Assembly: GCF_003545695.1 (NCBI RefSeq)
Contig: NZ_QUZZ01000007.1
Location: 124,001 to 188,000 of the forward strand
Source: Taibaiella helva
Lineage (GTDB): Bacteria; Bacteroidota; Bacteroidia; Chitinophagales; Chitinophagaceae
DNA: 64,000 nt
Direction: 5' to 3'
Shown here: one piece after another, positions 27,054 through 35,409 of the stretch
How positions within the stretch are numbered: position 1 is the stretch's first letter
Layout: each line of letters begins with the position of its first letter
Program-made: the position numbers and the translations under genes
Notes under the pieces: model-generated
What the model was told of the DNA's origin: nothing
Database searches by the model: none
What the model saw: only the letters and a program-made list of their open reading frames with translations

Positions 27054-27956
27054 ATGCAAAAACCAGCACCAGTGCTGGAGCCCGATCATCTTGTCCGGTT
27101 CCAGACTTTAGACCGCTATACCGCATTGTTCGGGTCCGAAGCCCGCAGGCTTACCGAGTCCCGTTGGGTGTACACGCTTATCAGCATCAAACAAGGTAAA
27201 GGTCATTGCTTTGTGGATAATGAATATGTACCGTTACAGGCGGGAACATTGATCCTGGTCAATCCTTTTGCCTACCTGCACCTTGAGAATACATTGTATG
27301 TGCAAGGTGTCGTGATCCTCTTTACCGAAGAATTTCTCTGCCGTACGCATCTCTACGAACAGCTGCTTTACAAAACCATCTTTGGTCCCAACCGTCGTAC
27401 CTGCTTCCAGCTGGCAGGTAACGATACCGGCAGCAATTATATACAATCGCAGCTGTCGATGTTCGGATGGGAGTATCGCCTCGGCAGCGATCCCCTGCTG
27501 AAGTTCGACTTCCTGCACAATATCCTGCTGGGTGTAATCCTGTATATGCATAAGCTGCAGCTGGAGCAGGAAAACAGTATGCTGGATATTAAAGAGCCGC
27601 TGGCGAAAAGCCAGGTGGTGCAGTTTGTGCAGCTGCTCAATACTCATTTTAAAGAGCAGAGCTCTTTGCAGTTCTATGCCGATAAGATGAACATTACCCA
27701 GGATCAGCTGGCCCAGATCTGCAAGAAAGGCGTCGGCTGGTCGCCCAAAGCGATCATGCAGGAAAAGCTGCTCCGGGAGGCGAAACGCGCGCTGTTGTTT
27801 GAGCCGATGTCGATAAAGGAGATCAGCTTCGCGCTTGGGTTTACGGAACCCACCAACTTTGTCAAATTCTTTCAGCAACATACCGGCATCTCGCCTAAGA
27901 ACTTCCGTATTGAACATTGTATTGGCGGCCTGGGCCGGCAGGATAATGTTGCCTGA
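27054..27956 (+). CDS. AraC family transcriptional regulator
   Basis: A 300-residue regulator. The N-terminal half is a cupin-like sensing domain (QGKGHCFVDNEYVPLQAGTL and following strands). The C-terminal AraC domain, from about residue 190, has two helix-turn-helix units: LQFYADKMNITQDQLAQICK and MSIKEISFALGFTEPTNFVK, followed by FFQQHTGISPKNFR, the usual AraC signature. It is monocistronic with a terminator 55 bases downstream. The nearest genes it might control are the fimbria-like operon beginning at 28361 or the divergent pgi; this is position-based inference only. Confidence 0.92.
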   Translation: MQKPAPVLEPDHLVRFQTLDRYTALFGSEARRLTESRWVYTLISIKQGKGHCFVDNEYVPLQAGTLILVNPFAYLHLENTLYVQGVVILFTEEFLCRTHLYEQLLYKTIFGPNRRTCFQLAGNDTGSNYIQSQLSMFGWEYRLGSDPLLKFDFLHNILLGVILYMHKLQLEQENSMLDIKEPLAKSQVVQFVQLLNTHFKEQSSLQFYADKMNITQDQLAQICKKGVGWSPKAIMQEKLLREAKRALLFEPMSIKEISFALGFTEPTNFVKFFQQHTGISPKNFRIEHCIGGLGRQDNVA

Positions 27957-28013
27957 TAAGAAACCGGAAGCCATCCGGCTGATCGCATAGATGGCTTTAC
28001 GCCACTTTATATT

Positions 28014-28050
28014 AAAACGGGCTGTTCCCTGATCGGAACGGCCCGTTTTT
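28014..28050 (+). terminator. Rho-independent terminator of the AraC gene
   Basis: The stem acgggctgttcc (28017-28028) against ggaacggcccgt (28035-28046) has one wobble and a 6-base loop. It is preceded by an A-run and followed by T residues to 28050. Confidence 0.85.
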
Positions 28051-28360
28051 CCTGCTGGTCCGTTCTATACCTTCATTTCCAAGGCAGAGATTTTACAATC
28101 AGGTCACTTTTTTTTATTAAAATGGTAATCTAAAAAGCCATTTTTTAACTTTTTTATTTCACCAAAAAGCCGTAAATATCAATAAAACGGATAACTAGCC
28201 AGTTTGGTGATAAACTTTCCTCTTTTTCACCTTTTTTGGTGGTAAAATGATTACAGGTAAGGGTAGAAACGGGTGCATCTTTGCATTATCAAACAAACAA
28301 CAACAAACAAAGTAATCTACCAAACCAATTTTAAATCAAACCATTAAAAATTAAGAAAAA
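28051..28360. other. Long AT-rich leader before the major pilin gene
   Basis: This stretch of about 310 bases has no gene and presumably holds the promoter of the fimbria-like operon. It contains cacc-tttttt-ggtg at 28229-28242 and a related ttcaccaaaaagcc at about 28158-28171, giving partly complementary sites. CATCTTTG at 28276-28283 is one mismatch from a -7 element and is followed by an A/C-rich 5' leader (28290-28355) that is nearly free of G. Such leaders are common before highly expressed Bacteroidota genes. Confidence 0.45.
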
Positions 28361-28963
28361 ATGAAAAAAATCATTCTGGCTGCCGCTGTTATCGCTTTCG
28401 GATCTGTTGCTTCTTTCGCTCAAGGCCCTTCTTCTTCTGCCAATGCAACTTTGAATGTACTGGTAAGTAATGTAAAATCAATCACCGTTTCTTCCGGCTC
28501 TACCGTTAATATTAATCTGGATGATGCCCAGAAGTTCACTGCGGCTGCGGGCGCTACAGGTGTAGCCGGTGATGTGAAAAGCACTATCGATGTTATTTCC
28601 AGCGGTCCTTATAAAGTAAAAGTATCCCTGGCCGGCAACGTTACTTCCCTGAAGAACACCAACAACAACGCCACCGGTATTACTTCCATCCCCGCAGGCA
28701 ATATCTACCTTGCTGTTTCCAACCCCCGCCAGATCACTACCGGTTCTACCGCACCCAACGCTACTTTCAGCACTACAGGCCAGAACCTGATCAATACGGC
28801 CAACACCCTGATCGCTACGCCTGCTACTGCTTCCAACGGTAACTCAGGTACTTCAGGAACCAAGTACGATGTAACCTATACCCTGGCCAACTTTGCCGAT
28901 GTTGCCAGCCTTGCTACCGGTACCTTTACCGCCACTGTAGTGTACACCATTACCGATCTTTAA
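28361..28963 (+). CDS. Major pilin-like secreted subunit
   Basis: A 200-residue exported protein with signal peptide MKKIILAAAVIAFGSVASFA and a Ser/Thr/Ala/Asn-rich mature part. An N-terminal strand ATLNVLVSNVKSITV is followed by STIDVISSGPYKVKVSL and a C-terminal segment KYDVTYTL then GTFTATVVYTITDL. The alternating hydrophobic C-terminal strand after a Gly-Thr turn resembles donor-strand-exchange subunits of archaic chaperone-usher pili (spore-coat-U type). No lipobox is present, unlike FimA/Mfa pilins of Bacteroidales. The gene has a long A-rich leader and uses a restricted codon set, suggesting high expression. A hairpin lies just after it and a paralogue follows. Fold assignment is inference from pattern and context. 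Confidence 0.75.
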   Translation: MKKIILAAAVIAFGSVASFAQGPSSSANATLNVLVSNVKSITVSSGSTVNINLDDAQKFTAAAGATGVAGDVKSTIDVISSGPYKVKVSLAGNVTSLKNTNNNATGITSIPAGNIYLAVSNPRQITTGSTAPNATFSTTGQNLINTANTLIATPATASNGNSGTSGTKYDVTYTLANFADVASLATGTFTATVVYTITDL

Positions 28964-29012
28964 TAAATCATGCGCCATCAGGCTCTTTCATGATACCATC
29001 CAGGATATCCGG

Positions 29013-29041
29013 TTCTTACAGGTTTTAGCGTCCTGTAAGAA
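29013..29041 (+). terminator. Hairpin after the major pilin gene, possible attenuator
   Basis: A perfect 10-bp stem (ttcttacagg at 29013-29022, cctgtaagaa at 29032-29041) is followed by a short pyrimidine tract. It lies 50 bases after the stop, between the first pilin gene and the rest of the operon. It could end most transcripts and make the first subunit more abundant than downstream components. Confidence 0.5.
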
Positions 29042-29259
29042 TCGTCCTTTTCCGATAGTATGCTTTATTTTCATTTGTTTATAGATGAGCATGAGCGGGT
29101 GGGGATCTCGGCCGCTGGTTGTCTTAACGGCAGTGACGGCTGAAACAGAAAAATAATCGGTCAATCCCATCTTTTTTTGCATTTGAATGGTTAGTTTTAG
29201 TGTATGACGGGCCCATCGCGGTTTCCGGCAATACCAAACCATCCAATCCTGCTTAAAAG

Positions 29260-29796
29260 ATGAAAAGATTTTTACTTTGTATGGTAAGCTTTGTATTCTT
29301 TGCACTGCCCCATTTAATGTTTGCCCAGGTTCAGAATGGCTCTGTGCGTTTGAATGTAGTCCTGTCGCAGGTACAAAGTCTTACTGTTAACCAGTCGCAG
29401 GGCCAGGTGGATCTCCATTTTTCCCAGAAAGAGGATTTCAGGGATGGGGTTGATATTAATGAACGGAATCATCTCAACGTATTCAGCTCCGGCCGTTTTG
29501 TGGTAAAAGTAAGCGCACAAAGCGACCTGGTACGCCCCGGCGGTCATGTTATACCGGCTTCAACCATAGCAGTTACGCCCGTGGCTACAGGAGGGATCAC
29601 CCAGGTGCCCGGAATGACTACTGCAAACAAAGTCAGCTTGTCGCCCCGTGAAGCGCGTACGATCATTAAGTCACCTACACACGGCACTATAGCGACTTCA
29701 TTCGATGTGCTGTATCATGCTTCCGGCGAAGGCTACGCGATGCTGGACAATGGTACTTACAGCGCTACGGTGGTCTATACGATCGAAGCCGAATAG
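29260..29796 (+). CDS. Minor pilin-like secreted subunit
   Basis: A 178-residue exported protein, paralogous in layout to the subunit at 28361. The signal peptide is MKRFLLCMVSFVFFALPHLMFA. The mature part begins with VRLNVVLSQVQSLTV, continues with HLNVFSSGRFVVKVSAQ and ends with SFDVLYHASG and GTYSATVVYTIEAE. The last segment aligns with GTFTATVVYTITDL of the first subunit. Sequence identity elsewhere is modest, so the two are diverged subunits rather than a recent duplication. It is separated from the chaperone gene by 89 bases. Confidence 0.75.
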   Translation: MKRFLLCMVSFVFFALPHLMFAQVQNGSVRLNVVLSQVQSLTVNQSQGQVDLHFSQKEDFRDGVDINERNHLNVFSSGRFVVKVSAQSDLVRPGGHVIPASTIAVTPVATGGITQVPGMTTANKVSLSPREARTIIKSPTHGTIATSFDVLYHASGEGYAMLDNGTYSATVVYTIEAE

Positions 29797-29885
29797 CAAA
29801 CGAATCCGGCAGGAACGCTTCTCATTTATCCATTCCTTAAACCAGGGCAACCGGGTGCTATCTGCTATCGTTGTCCGCCCGAATT

Positions 29886-30692
29886 ATGAGCAATACCGTT
29901 TTCCGAAAGCTCGCCGCAGTGATCCTGTTGTGGAGCGCAGCTTACAATGCACAAGCCCAGGCAGGCATTACCGCATCGCCTACGCGGCTATACTTTAAAC
30001 CCGGAGCCAGGCAAGAGCAGAAGGTTACGGTAAGCAATCCCAACAAAGATAAAGCCCTCGAGATCGGGGTGGCGCTGAACGACTGGAACTATGATTCGCT
30101 GGGCAACAACATATCTTACGATGCCGGTTCGATCCCTACCTCCTGTGCCAGCCATGTAAAGGTGCTGCCCGGCTCTTATTTTACCCTGGCGCCCGGTGAG
30201 AGCAAGGAGCTGAGCATTTCCGTCGAAGGTATGGCTGCCGATAAAAGTATCCCGGTGCGCACGGCCATGCTATACCTCACGCAGCTCAATCCCGGCGATG
30301 GTACGGCGCAGAACGGTGCTGCCATTAAGGTAACGGTGCGCATGGGTATCAAGATCTATTATACCGACCTGGCCGACGGCAAAGCGGATATGGAGATCAC
30401 CAATTTTACCACGAAGAAGGATGGCGATAAAATCGGCGCCTTGAAGCTTTATGTCGACAATACAGGGACGGCATGGCTGAACGGTACCATCCACTACGAC
30501 CTGCTGAATAAAGAAACCGGTAAAAAGTACCAGATACCGGCCCAGGAATTCTATTCCCTTCCCGGCGATAAGAGACTCTTTGAAAATGCCTTGCCGGAAG
30601 GGATCGATAAAGGGAAATACACAGCCACCGCTATCGTCAACTTCGGCGACAATGAAGCGCTGAAGCTGGCTGAACTTGAGTTTAATTATTGA
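29886..30692 (+). CDS. PapD-like periplasmic pilus chaperone
   Basis: A 268-residue periplasmic chaperone. The ATG at 29886 gives MSNTVFRKLAAVILLWSAA, a signal peptide ending about AQAQ; a TTG five codons upstream is less likely. The N-terminal Ig-like domain carries the family pattern ITASPTRLYFKPGARQEQKV and VSNPNKDKALEIGV, as in chaperones of the archaic chaperone-usher class. A middle LNPGDGTAQNGAAIKVTVRM corresponds to the strand that donates to subunits. The C-terminal Ig-like domain spans about residues 165-268. It would fold and cap the neighbouring subunits. It overlaps no gene but ends 5 bases before the next start, indicating tight coupling. Confidence 0.85.
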   Translation: MSNTVFRKLAAVILLWSAAYNAQAQAGITASPTRLYFKPGARQEQKVTVSNPNKDKALEIGVALNDWNYDSLGNNISYDAGSIPTSCASHVKVLPGSYFTLAPGESKELSISVEGMAADKSIPVRTAMLYLTQLNPGDGTAQNGAAIKVTVRMGIKIYYTDLADGKADMEITNFTTKKDGDKIGALKLYVDNTGTAWLNGTIHYDLLNKETGKKYQIPAQEFYSLPGDKRLFENALPEGIDKGKYTATAIVNFGDNEALKLAELEFNY

Positions 30693-30697
30693 TCCAT

Positions 30698-31795
30698 ATG
30701 AGCTTGCATCTTTCTTTTTTTAAAGGGCTGTTCTGTAGCCTGTTGCTGGTGGCCGGCGCTGCAGCGGGCCTCCGGGCGCAGACCATACAGGCCGGTGGGC
30801 AAAGCTACCTGACCATCGGCGATACGGCGCTGCTGGTGAGGGGAACAGCTTTCAGCAATAATATGCGGGTGCAGTTCAATGGCGGCAGTTCGTCGACCCC
30901 CAACTGGAAGCTGACCGTTCAGCCGCTCACCGCCTACTTCGCCGCACAGCAAACCAGCAGTGGCGATGTGGCACAATTCGGCCCGGGCCCCAATTGGCCG
31001 ATCCAGTATTTTTCCATTAAGTTCAATCCCGGCGCTTCCCAGAATTCCTGGAGCAATGCGAATTCGGTAAACGAGATCGGCGCCGTATCTTCTGCCATCC
31101 CACTTTCCGCATCGGAGATCACGCTGGTCGAAAAGTCGAATTATAAGATGGTGGCCAGCGATTATTTTGCCTTATCCTACGACCTTATCCTCAGCGGCAG
31201 CCGGCAATTGCTGTCGCTGCACCGCGACAATTATATTCTCGTCATGCGCTTCCGCCTGTACAATGCTTCCGGCAACCTGGTGAGCCAGATGGACTACAAC
31301 CACCAGATCGGGCTGTGGCCGCCCTGGATGCATCTGCCCCAGAGCAGCACACCGCAGATCACCAACAGCATCCAGCTGCAGAATGGCGGCAGCAATGTTA
31401 CGCTCAGCTTCGGACAGGATGCCGGCAGCTATGCAACGGGCGTTGAAAATACCCTGAACAACAGCCTGCAGGTCTCCTCCAGCGATGGCAAATACCAGGT
31501 GACCGTACAAACTTTATCCGATTATTTTACCAAAGGGGGCGCTGCTTCCGCAATCCCTGTATCCGAGATCAGGCTTACCGCTTCGCCATACAATACCTCG
31601 GTTGTGAGCAGCTATACGCCGGTAAGCCTGTCGACCACCGCCCGTACCCTGATCCTGAATAACGGATCGGCCGGTGTGGTCAATAATTACAACCTCAACT
31701 ACAGCACCAAGGCCAATGCCAACCAGGATGCTTTCCTGAACGTGGCTGAAGGCAGCTATGAGACGCAGATCACCTTTATCATGAACCCGCTTTAA
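30698..31795 (+). CDS. Two-domain fimbrial subunit, probable tip adhesin
   Basis: A 365-residue exported protein with signal peptide MSLHLSFFKGLFCSLLLVAG ending about LRAQ. The N-terminal half (about residues 24-190) has a unique beta-rich region including NWKLTVQPLTAYFAAQQ. The C-terminal half repeats the subunit pattern: SIQLQNGGSNVTLSFGQ, then SLQVSSSDGKYQVTVQTLSD, NYNLNYSTKAN and a closing GSYETQITFIMNPL. The last block matches the GTFTATVVY-type end of the two small subunits. A subunit with an extra N-terminal domain is the standard layout of a tip adhesin in chaperone-usher pili. The ligand cannot be inferred. The ATG at 30698 is preferred over the TTG at 30689, which overlaps the chaperone stop. 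Confidence 0.7.
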   Translation: MSLHLSFFKGLFCSLLLVAGAAAGLRAQTIQAGGQSYLTIGDTALLVRGTAFSNNMRVQFNGGSSSTPNWKLTVQPLTAYFAAQQTSSGDVAQFGPGPNWPIQYFSIKFNPGASQNSWSNANSVNEIGAVSSAIPLSASEITLVEKSNYKMVASDYFALSYDLILSGSRQLLSLHRDNYILVMRFRLYNASGNLVSQMDYNHQIGLWPPWMHLPQSSTPQITNSIQLQNGGSNVTLSFGQDAGSYATGVENTLNNSLQVSSSDGKYQVTVQTLSDYFTKGGAASAIPVSEIRLTASPYNTSVVSSYTPVSLSTTARTLILNNGSAGVVNNYNLNYSTKANANQDAFLNVAEGSYETQITFIMNPL

Positions 31796-31815
31796 CCGCT
31801 TCTTCCGCTAACCTG

Positions 31816-34617
31816 ATGCGTTTATCCTGTATTTACCGGCTGCCTGTGCTGCTCGTGCTCGTATTGCTCGGCGGCTTTGCCGTGCGGGGATATGCGCAGA
31901 ACGGGCTGAACGTAAGCCTGCGGCTTGCCGACAGCGCACAGGAGGTACGCAACGAAGAGCTGAAAGATGTGACCATCGCCATCGACAATAAGGGCGCCTC
32001 GCCCTTTAGAGGCATGCTGCATCTTTACTGCGGCAAAGGTGCGCGTATCGCTACCCGCCAGGATGTGCCCATCGTCGTCGAGGCCGGAAAGAGTCTTTAT
32101 GTATCCGCTAAAGTATACATCGGCGCTACCACCCTGGCCGGTAATATACCTTACAGCGCGCAGCTGTTCGACGAAAGGCGTACCAAGCTGGGTGAGGCTA
32201 CTGCACAACTGCGTTTGGCAGGCAGCCGCCTGATGCGGGCCTCGCTGCCACAGACCGACCTGCAGCTGCCTGCTGCAGGTCGGGTGCTGCAGGTGCCGGT
32301 GCTGCTGAGCAACCGTGGCAATATCGCCCAGGAAGTCAATGTAGTGCTGGCCTATCCGCCCGAGCTGCATGATGAGACGAACAAATCGGTAAAGGTGATC
32401 GTGCCGCCTTTTCACGATACCATCCTCTACTTTTCCCGTAAGGTGAGCCGGGATATGGTCAACCTGGAATACATGGACCTTTCGCTTTATGGTGTTTATC
32501 CCGGCGGCGATTATTTCAGCATTTCATCGGCTTCCGTACAAAGCATTAAAAGCAAAAAGACCTTCGGCAGCAAACGGCTGAGCAGCTACGGCGATCGCGG
32601 CGCCAACTTTGTAACGCTGGGCACACAGAACACCTTTACCGAGAATGAATCCTACTTCCTGCAGGCGCGGGGCGATTATGCGATCAGTGAGGGTAATGTG
32701 GCCTTCAGCCTCAACCTGTACAAGTGGAAAAACCCGGCGATGCCTTTTCTGCTCAACGATACCTGGCTGGGCTTTGCATACCGGCGGCTCGGTGTGAGGG
32801 TAGGGAACGTGATCCAGAATGGAGAAATGAGCTACAACGGTCGTGGCGCCGAAGCCTATTATTATACCGACTCCCTGCGCCGGGATAAATTGTATGCCGG
32901 CTACCTGGATAAATCCTTCAACCTCATCGATAACAACAACGGCTCTTCCAGCTTCGGCAGGGCCGCCTGGGCCGGCTTTCAGCGCGAGCGGGGCGCCGTG
33001 CGCAACAATACCATGGTCACTTATGACGAGGATAAGTACACAAAGGCCAAAAGCGTGCTCCTGGTCAACGATGCTACCTGGCAATTGAGCGATCTCCTAT
33101 TTGCCGCAGCTAAAGCGGGCATAGCCAACAGCACGACTTCCGGAGAAGACCGCGAAAGCAAGCAATCGTTGTCGGTCGGCGTCAGCCTGAATGGTAACCT
33201 CACCAAAAATCTTTCGGTAAGCAGCGACAACCTCTATGCCTCCGGCTATTATCCCGGAACGCGCCGGGGCAACCTGTCCTTCAACGAACGGCTGAGCCTG
33301 AGGCTCGGCGATTATACGCTGGGTGCGGGTTTCATGTACAACGATCTGAACCCCCGTTATTTTCAAAGTAGCGGCATCGGGTTCCGCAACAGCAACAGCG
33401 GCACAACCGCCGAATTTAATGTGGCACATTCTTTGGGTAACTTCAACCTGTCGCTGGCAGCGCAATATTACCAGGAGCAAGGCAACTGGTACCTGGGCCC
33501 TAACCCGATCGGGGGTGAAATGAAAGCCGGCAGGCTTAGCCTGGGCGGCAGCTATGCCGGTACGCGATCGAAGCAGCACCTGATGTTCCGCATCGATGCC
33601 GGGCAATACAAGCTCAATTTCATGCCCGGCGAGCGCTGGCAATTCCGGGGCAATCTTTCCTATAGCTATCGTTTTTTCCGGTTTACCGGCAATATCCAGA
33701 AAGGAAGCTTTTACCTGGCTGAAGCCTTCCAGGAGCAGAACGGAGGACAGAACGACCTGCGCCTGAACCTGTCGCCTTCACTCAGCTACAGCTTCTTCGA
33801 TCGTAAGCTGAGGGTCGACGCAGGACTTACTTATTATAAGGATTTTTACGTGAGCAGCGTACTGTATACGGCCGGTATCGATTTCGGGCTGCGCAGCACG
33901 CGGCTGTTCGCGATGCTGCAGTACAATACTTTTGCTTCCTCCTCCTCCTATCGTAATGTGCAGTTCGGCCTTACCCAGCTGTTGCCGCAATCGGACAAAG
34001 AAACCATTAACCGCAGAGGTTCAATAGAACTGTTTGTCTTCCACGACAACAATGCCAACGGCCGCTACGATGCCGGCGATACGGCAGCTACAGGCTACCT
34101 GACTTCATTCGGGAAGGTGCTGCTGGCTACCTCAGGAGAGGGCCGGATCAGCTACAGCAAGCTGCCGCCGGGTACTTACAAGGTTTATTTTCCTACACAG
34201 AAGGGATGGTATGGCGTCGATCAGCTGATTGTGCTGCAAGATAAAGAGACGGCTCGTCTCGACATTCCGTTACAGCAGACCGGGACCTTATCGGGCAGCA
34301 TCCGCTTCGAGTTTGACGAGCTGCTCAGCTATGCGACACAGCGCGAGCTGGCCGGGCAAACGGTAACGGCAGCCAACAGCGAGGGCAAAACATTCGAAAC
34401 CCGCACCGACGATGCCGGCCGCTATAGGCTCTATGTACCCGCCGGGACTTACACGCTGACCATAAGCAACCTGCCTGCGCAGATAGAAGTATTGCCGGAA
34501 GGCATTGCTGCCGCGCAGCCCATCAGCGTAAAGCCGGGGCAGATCGTGGACGGGCTGAGCTTCCGGCTAAAAGTAAAGCAGCGTAAGATTGAGGTGAAAA
34601 AATTCGGGCAGCAGTAG
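31816..34617 (+). CDS. Usher-like outer-membrane protein
   Basis: A 933-residue outer-membrane protein, by context the secretion and assembly platform of the fimbria-like system. The signal peptide is residues 1-27 (ending GYAQ). Two Ig-like periplasmic domains lie at about residues 28-230 (VTIAIDNKGASPFRGMLHLY is typical). Residues of about 240-730 show repeated amphipathic strands with Tyr/Phe/Arg ends (YFLQARGDYAISEGNVAFSL, FMYNDLNPRYFQSSGIGF), as in a large beta-barrel. An SdrD/B-like domain with HDNNANGRYDAGD begins at residue 736, and a carboxypeptidase-regulatory-like domain begins near 823. Domain order (periplasmic beta-sandwiches, barrel, two C-terminal beta-sandwiches) mirrors pilus ushers, but I see no direct similarity to the PapC or FimD plug, so usher function is inference. 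Confidence 0.7.
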   Translation: MRLSCIYRLPVLLVLVLLGGFAVRGYAQNGLNVSLRLADSAQEVRNEELKDVTIAIDNKGASPFRGMLHLYCGKGARIATRQDVPIVVEAGKSLYVSAKVYIGATTLAGNIPYSAQLFDERRTKLGEATAQLRLAGSRLMRASLPQTDLQLPAAGRVLQVPVLLSNRGNIAQEVNVVLAYPPELHDETNKSVKVIVPPFHDTILYFSRKVSRDMVNLEYMDLSLYGVYPGGDYFSISSASVQSIKSKKTFGSKRLSSYGDRGANFVTLGTQNTFTENESYFLQARGDYAISEGNVAFSLNLYKWKNPAMPFLLNDTWLGFAYRRLGVRVGNVIQNGEMSYNGRGAEAYYYTDSLRRDKLYAGYLDKSFNLIDNNNGSSSFGRAAWAGFQRERGAVRNNTMVTYDEDKYTKAKSVLLVNDATWQLSDLLFAAAKAGIANSTTSGEDRESKQSLSVGVSLNGNLTKNLSVSSDNLYASGYYPGTRRGNLSFNERLSLRLGDYTLGAGFMYNDLNPRYFQSSGIGFRNSNSGTTAEFNVAHSLGNFNLSLAAQYYQEQGNWYLGPNPIGGEMKAGRLSLGGSYAGTRSKQHLMFRIDAGQYKLNFMPGERWQFRGNLSYSYRFFRFTGNIQKGSFYLAEAFQEQNGGQNDLRLNLSPSLSYSFFDRKLRVDAGLTYYKDFYVSSVLYTAGIDFGLRSTRLFAMLQYNTFASSSSYRNVQFGLTQLLPQSDKETINRRGSIELFVFHDNNANGRYDAGDTAATGYLTSFGKVLLATSGEGRISYSKLPPGTYKVYFPTQKGWYGVDQLIVLQDKETARLDIPLQQTGTLSGSIRFEFDELLSYATQRELAGQTVTAANSEGKTFETRTDDAGRYRLYVPAGTYTLTISNLPAQIEVLPEGIAAAQPISVKPGQIVDGLSFRLKVKQRKIEVKKFGQQ

Positions 34618-34618
34618 C

Positions 34619-35044
34619 CTAGCGGCCGGCGGCAGCATCGGCATAATTCTTCTTCAGCACATCCCAGTACTCCTTACCATAGCTGACAAGGATCTCAGCG
34701 CCTGCTTCAATATTGCGTGTCGCATCGATGAATACCCGGTTCTCTTCTTCCACATATTCCGAATTGTTGTTGATGCCCTTGATCTTCTTCATGCCGCGGG
34801 CATCGTTGGCATAGCGCGCCAGTGACTTTTTGCGGCGGGCGGCATCAATCACATGATCATCGTTTACGAAGTAGATGTACACATTGAGCCCCTCCTGGTG
34901 ATCGGCTTCTTCCCAGGTGGTGATCTTTCCGGTGTATTCGATAATGCGTGTGCCTTTGGGAATGAAGGTATCTGTAAACAGTCCTTGCCCTGCGCCGGGG
35001 ATCGTAGAATCCTTTACGTACAGGTGTTTTGCTAAAAGTGCCAT
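34619..35044 (-). CDS. SET domain protein, putative protein lysine methyltransferase
   Basis: A 141-residue protein consisting almost only of a SET domain. It shows STIPGAGQGLFTDTFIPKGT (the first SAM-binding region), YARYAND-like SLARYANDA in place of the usual RFINHS-type pseudoknot strand, and the final EILVSYGKEYWDVL with the conserved Tyr. Pre- and post-SET zinc cysteines are absent, as usual in bacteria. The substrate is unknown. Its stop codon is one base from the stop of the convergent usher-like gene. Confidence 0.85.
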   Translation of the reverse strand: MALLAKHLYVKDSTIPGAGQGLFTDTFIPKGTRIIEYTGKITTWEEADHQEGLNVYIYFVNDDHVIDAARRKKSLARYANDARGMKKIKGINNNSEYVEEENRVFIDATRNIEAGAEILVSYGKEYWDVLKKNYADAAAGR

Positions 35045-35079
35045 GGAAAAATTTGAGTGGCTGCTATGTTTGAATAAAT

Positions 35080-35283
35080 TTAATGTTCCTGCTCCGGTAT
35101 TTCGGCCACGCGGCCGATCTGGCCATCGGTAAGCCTCACTTTAATCCCACGCGAATGAAAGGCCGAAGAAGTAAGAAGATCCTTTACCGTACCGTAGGTG
35201 ATCTTACCGCTGCGCTGGTCTTTCTTCAGTATGATACCGACTTCCAGTCCGGGATAAATATCTTTTCTGTATTGTCCTTCCAT
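35080..35283 (-). CDS. ywbE: YwbE family protein
   Basis: A 67-residue protein of the conserved YwbE/DUF2196 family. The signature runs from YPGLEVGIILKKDQRSG through TYGTVKDLLTSS to HSRGIKVRLTDGQIGRV, a small SH3-like barrel. Family members occur widely but have no established function. Length is complete. It is 35 bases upstream of the SET gene on the same strand and may be cotranscribed with it. Confidence 0.9.
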   Translation of the reverse strand: MEGQYRKDIYPGLEVGIILKKDQRSGKITYGTVKDLLTSSAFHSRGIKVRLTDGQIGRVAEIPEQEH

Positions 35284-35409
35284 CTCGTGGTTTGCTGCGG
35301 CGACAAAGATAATGCCCGCTTGCTATCTTCCAAAGCTTAGCGCTTATTTTAAAGAACATTCCGGCATTTTTACTGTTTATCCTTTCAGAATCTAAATCCG
35401 AAAGAGATC

